DNA of 53,379 nucleotides from contig JAHDVP010000018.1 in assembly GCA_023384575.1 (NCBI GenBank), positions 48,449-101,827 on the forward strand, in the 5' to 3' direction. The translations under genes and the position numbers were made by a program. The stretch is from Acidobacteriota bacterium. GTDB lineage: Bacteria > Acidobacteriota > Vicinamibacteria > Vicinamibacterales > JAFNAJ01. Shown piece after piece: positions 52,711 to 53,379 of the stretch. The notes beneath the pieces were generated by a model that saw nothing but the letters and a program-made list of their open reading frames with translations, had not been told where the DNA came from and did not search any database. Numbering within the stretch: the first letter of the stretch is position 1; each line of letters opens with the position of its first letter.

Positions 52711-53379
52711 TCACGGCGTCCGATCGAGCCACCCGCGCGACCGCATCCACGCCTGCCAGCGGTCCGGCCACGCCGACGTCGTCCCGAGATCGTCGCGGAC
52801 GCCGAACCCGTGCGGGCCCTTCTCGTACACGTGCATCTCGGCCGGCACCCCTGCGCGCCGCAACGCCTCGAAGAACATCAGGCTGTTCTCGACCGGCACG
52901 CTCGTGTCGTCGGTGGTGTGCACGAGGAACACGGGCGGTGTGGCGGCGGTCACCCGGGTCTCGAGCGAGAGCTGTTCGACGAGATCGGCCGGCGGGTCGT
53001 CGCCGAGCAGGTTGCGTCGTGAGCCCTCGTGCGCGAAGGGCCCGCGGAAGGTGATGACCGGGTAGAGCAGCGCGACGAAGTCGGGCCGCGCGCTCACGGC
53101 GTCGAGGTCGTGTCCCGTGCGTCCCTCCGGCGCGTCGAACAGGGTCGCGGCCGAAGCCGCGAGGTGCCCGCCGGCCGACGCGCCCGCGACACCGATCCGA
53201 TCGGGCCGCACGCGGAACTCCGCCGCGCGCGACCTCACGAGGCGCACCGCGCGCAGCACGTCCTGGAGCGGCGCCGGGTGCCCGTACTCGACGAGGCGGT
53301 ACTTCAGCACGAACGCCGAGACGCCCATCGCGTTGAGGCGCTGCGTCAAGCCCGCCCCCTCGTTGGCCATCGCGAGGCG
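52711..53379 (-). CDS. Alpha/beta-hydrolase carbohydrate esterase (5' end cut)
   Basis: A 222-codon open frame runs to the right edge, so the N-terminus, including the oxyanion HGGG-type motif, is missing. It belongs to the BD-FAE/acetyl-xylan-esterase-like group: the LNAMGVSAFVLKYRL opening, nucleophile Ser in GASAGGH, Asp in TTDDTSVP and His in GPHGFG. Members of this group remove acetyl or feruloyl groups from hemicellulose, which fits the xylan/pectin theme of the neighbouring genes. The first visible Met is not the start. The gene is convergent with xylulokinase. Confidence 0.85.
   Translation of the reverse strand, partial: RLAMANEGAGLTQRLNAMGVSAFVLKYRLVEYGHPAPLQDVLRAVRLVRSRAAEFRVRPDRIGVAGASAGGHLAASAATLFDAPEGRTGHDLDAVSARPDFVALLYPVITFRGPFAHEGSRRNLLGDDPPADLVEQLSLETRVTAATPPVFLVHTTDDTSVPVENSLMFFEALRRAGVPAEMHVYEKGPHGFGVRDDLGTTSAWPDRWQAWMRSRGWLDRTP

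Overview
The window is about 53 kb of very GC-rich DNA (roughly 70% by eye), densely coded on both strands. The mix of families points to a soil-type Acidobacteriota, most likely the Vicinamibacteria lineage: an Oar-like TonB-dependent receptor without a SusD partner, an S46 dipeptidyl-peptidase, a DUF5117-type zinc metalloprotease, a Uma2-family nuclease, an EAL-HDOD protein and a patatin/outer-membrane-barrel fusion. This placement is inferred from gene content, because no rRNA gene is present. One tRNA gene (tRNA-Arg, anticodon TCT) was found. There is no CRISPR array, complete insertion sequence or prophage.

Region 1-14.3 kb is mixed housekeeping and signalling: a membrane metal-dependent hydrolase (cut by the left edge), a beta-lactamase-fold serine hydrolase, a PAS-PAS-histidine kinase-REC hybrid, an EAL-HDOD protein, a zinc metalloprotease, Uma2, DUF2891, a small membrane protein, homoserine dehydrogenase, the iron-sulfur repair protein RIC/YtfE and a ChaN/Tiki-like protein. 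At 14.35-14.59 kb a C-terminal scrap of a COX15-type heme A synthase touches the 3' end of tRNA-Arg, which looks like an old recombination scar.

Region 14.8-27.1 kb is a run of + strand genes. The first three are translationally coupled by ATGA overlaps. They are a 1726-residue dikinase-like protein whose phosphohistidine domain precedes its ATP-grasp domain (the order of glucan water dikinases, not of PEP synthase), a malic enzyme-PTA fusion that has lost several malic-enzyme active-site residues, and MsrA. A D-aminoacylase-like amidohydrolase, a 59-residue conserved-looking protein and an S46 peptidase follow. This coupled dikinase/pseudo-malic-enzyme pair is one of the two most unusual things here.

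Region 27.2-38.6 kb holds pantothenate kinase, a PlpD-like patatin-barrel with an overlapping lipoprotein peptidase, a GNAT acetyltransferase, a tiny membrane protein, a PIN-PhoH ATPase coupled to AceK, a FabH-type synthase, an M28 peptidase and small envelope proteins. The tiny membrane protein is the other highlight: its reading frame has an in-frame TGA followed at once by a bacterial-SECIS-like hairpin and 18 more codons, so it may be a new selenoprotein.

Region 38.6-53.4 kb is a plant-polysaccharide utilisation locus: TonB-dependent receptor, secreted beta-helix/DUF6298-like/LamG protein, GntR-FCD regulator, IolB/KduI-type isomerase, KduD, a divergent GH43, an XYLB-type xylulokinase and a carbohydrate esterase cut by the right edge. 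Four copies of a GGT-N3-ACC operator-like motif lie upstream of the receptor (two copies), the gntR gene and the GH43/xylulokinase pair. I infer a single uronate/xylose regulon controlled by the local GntR protein.
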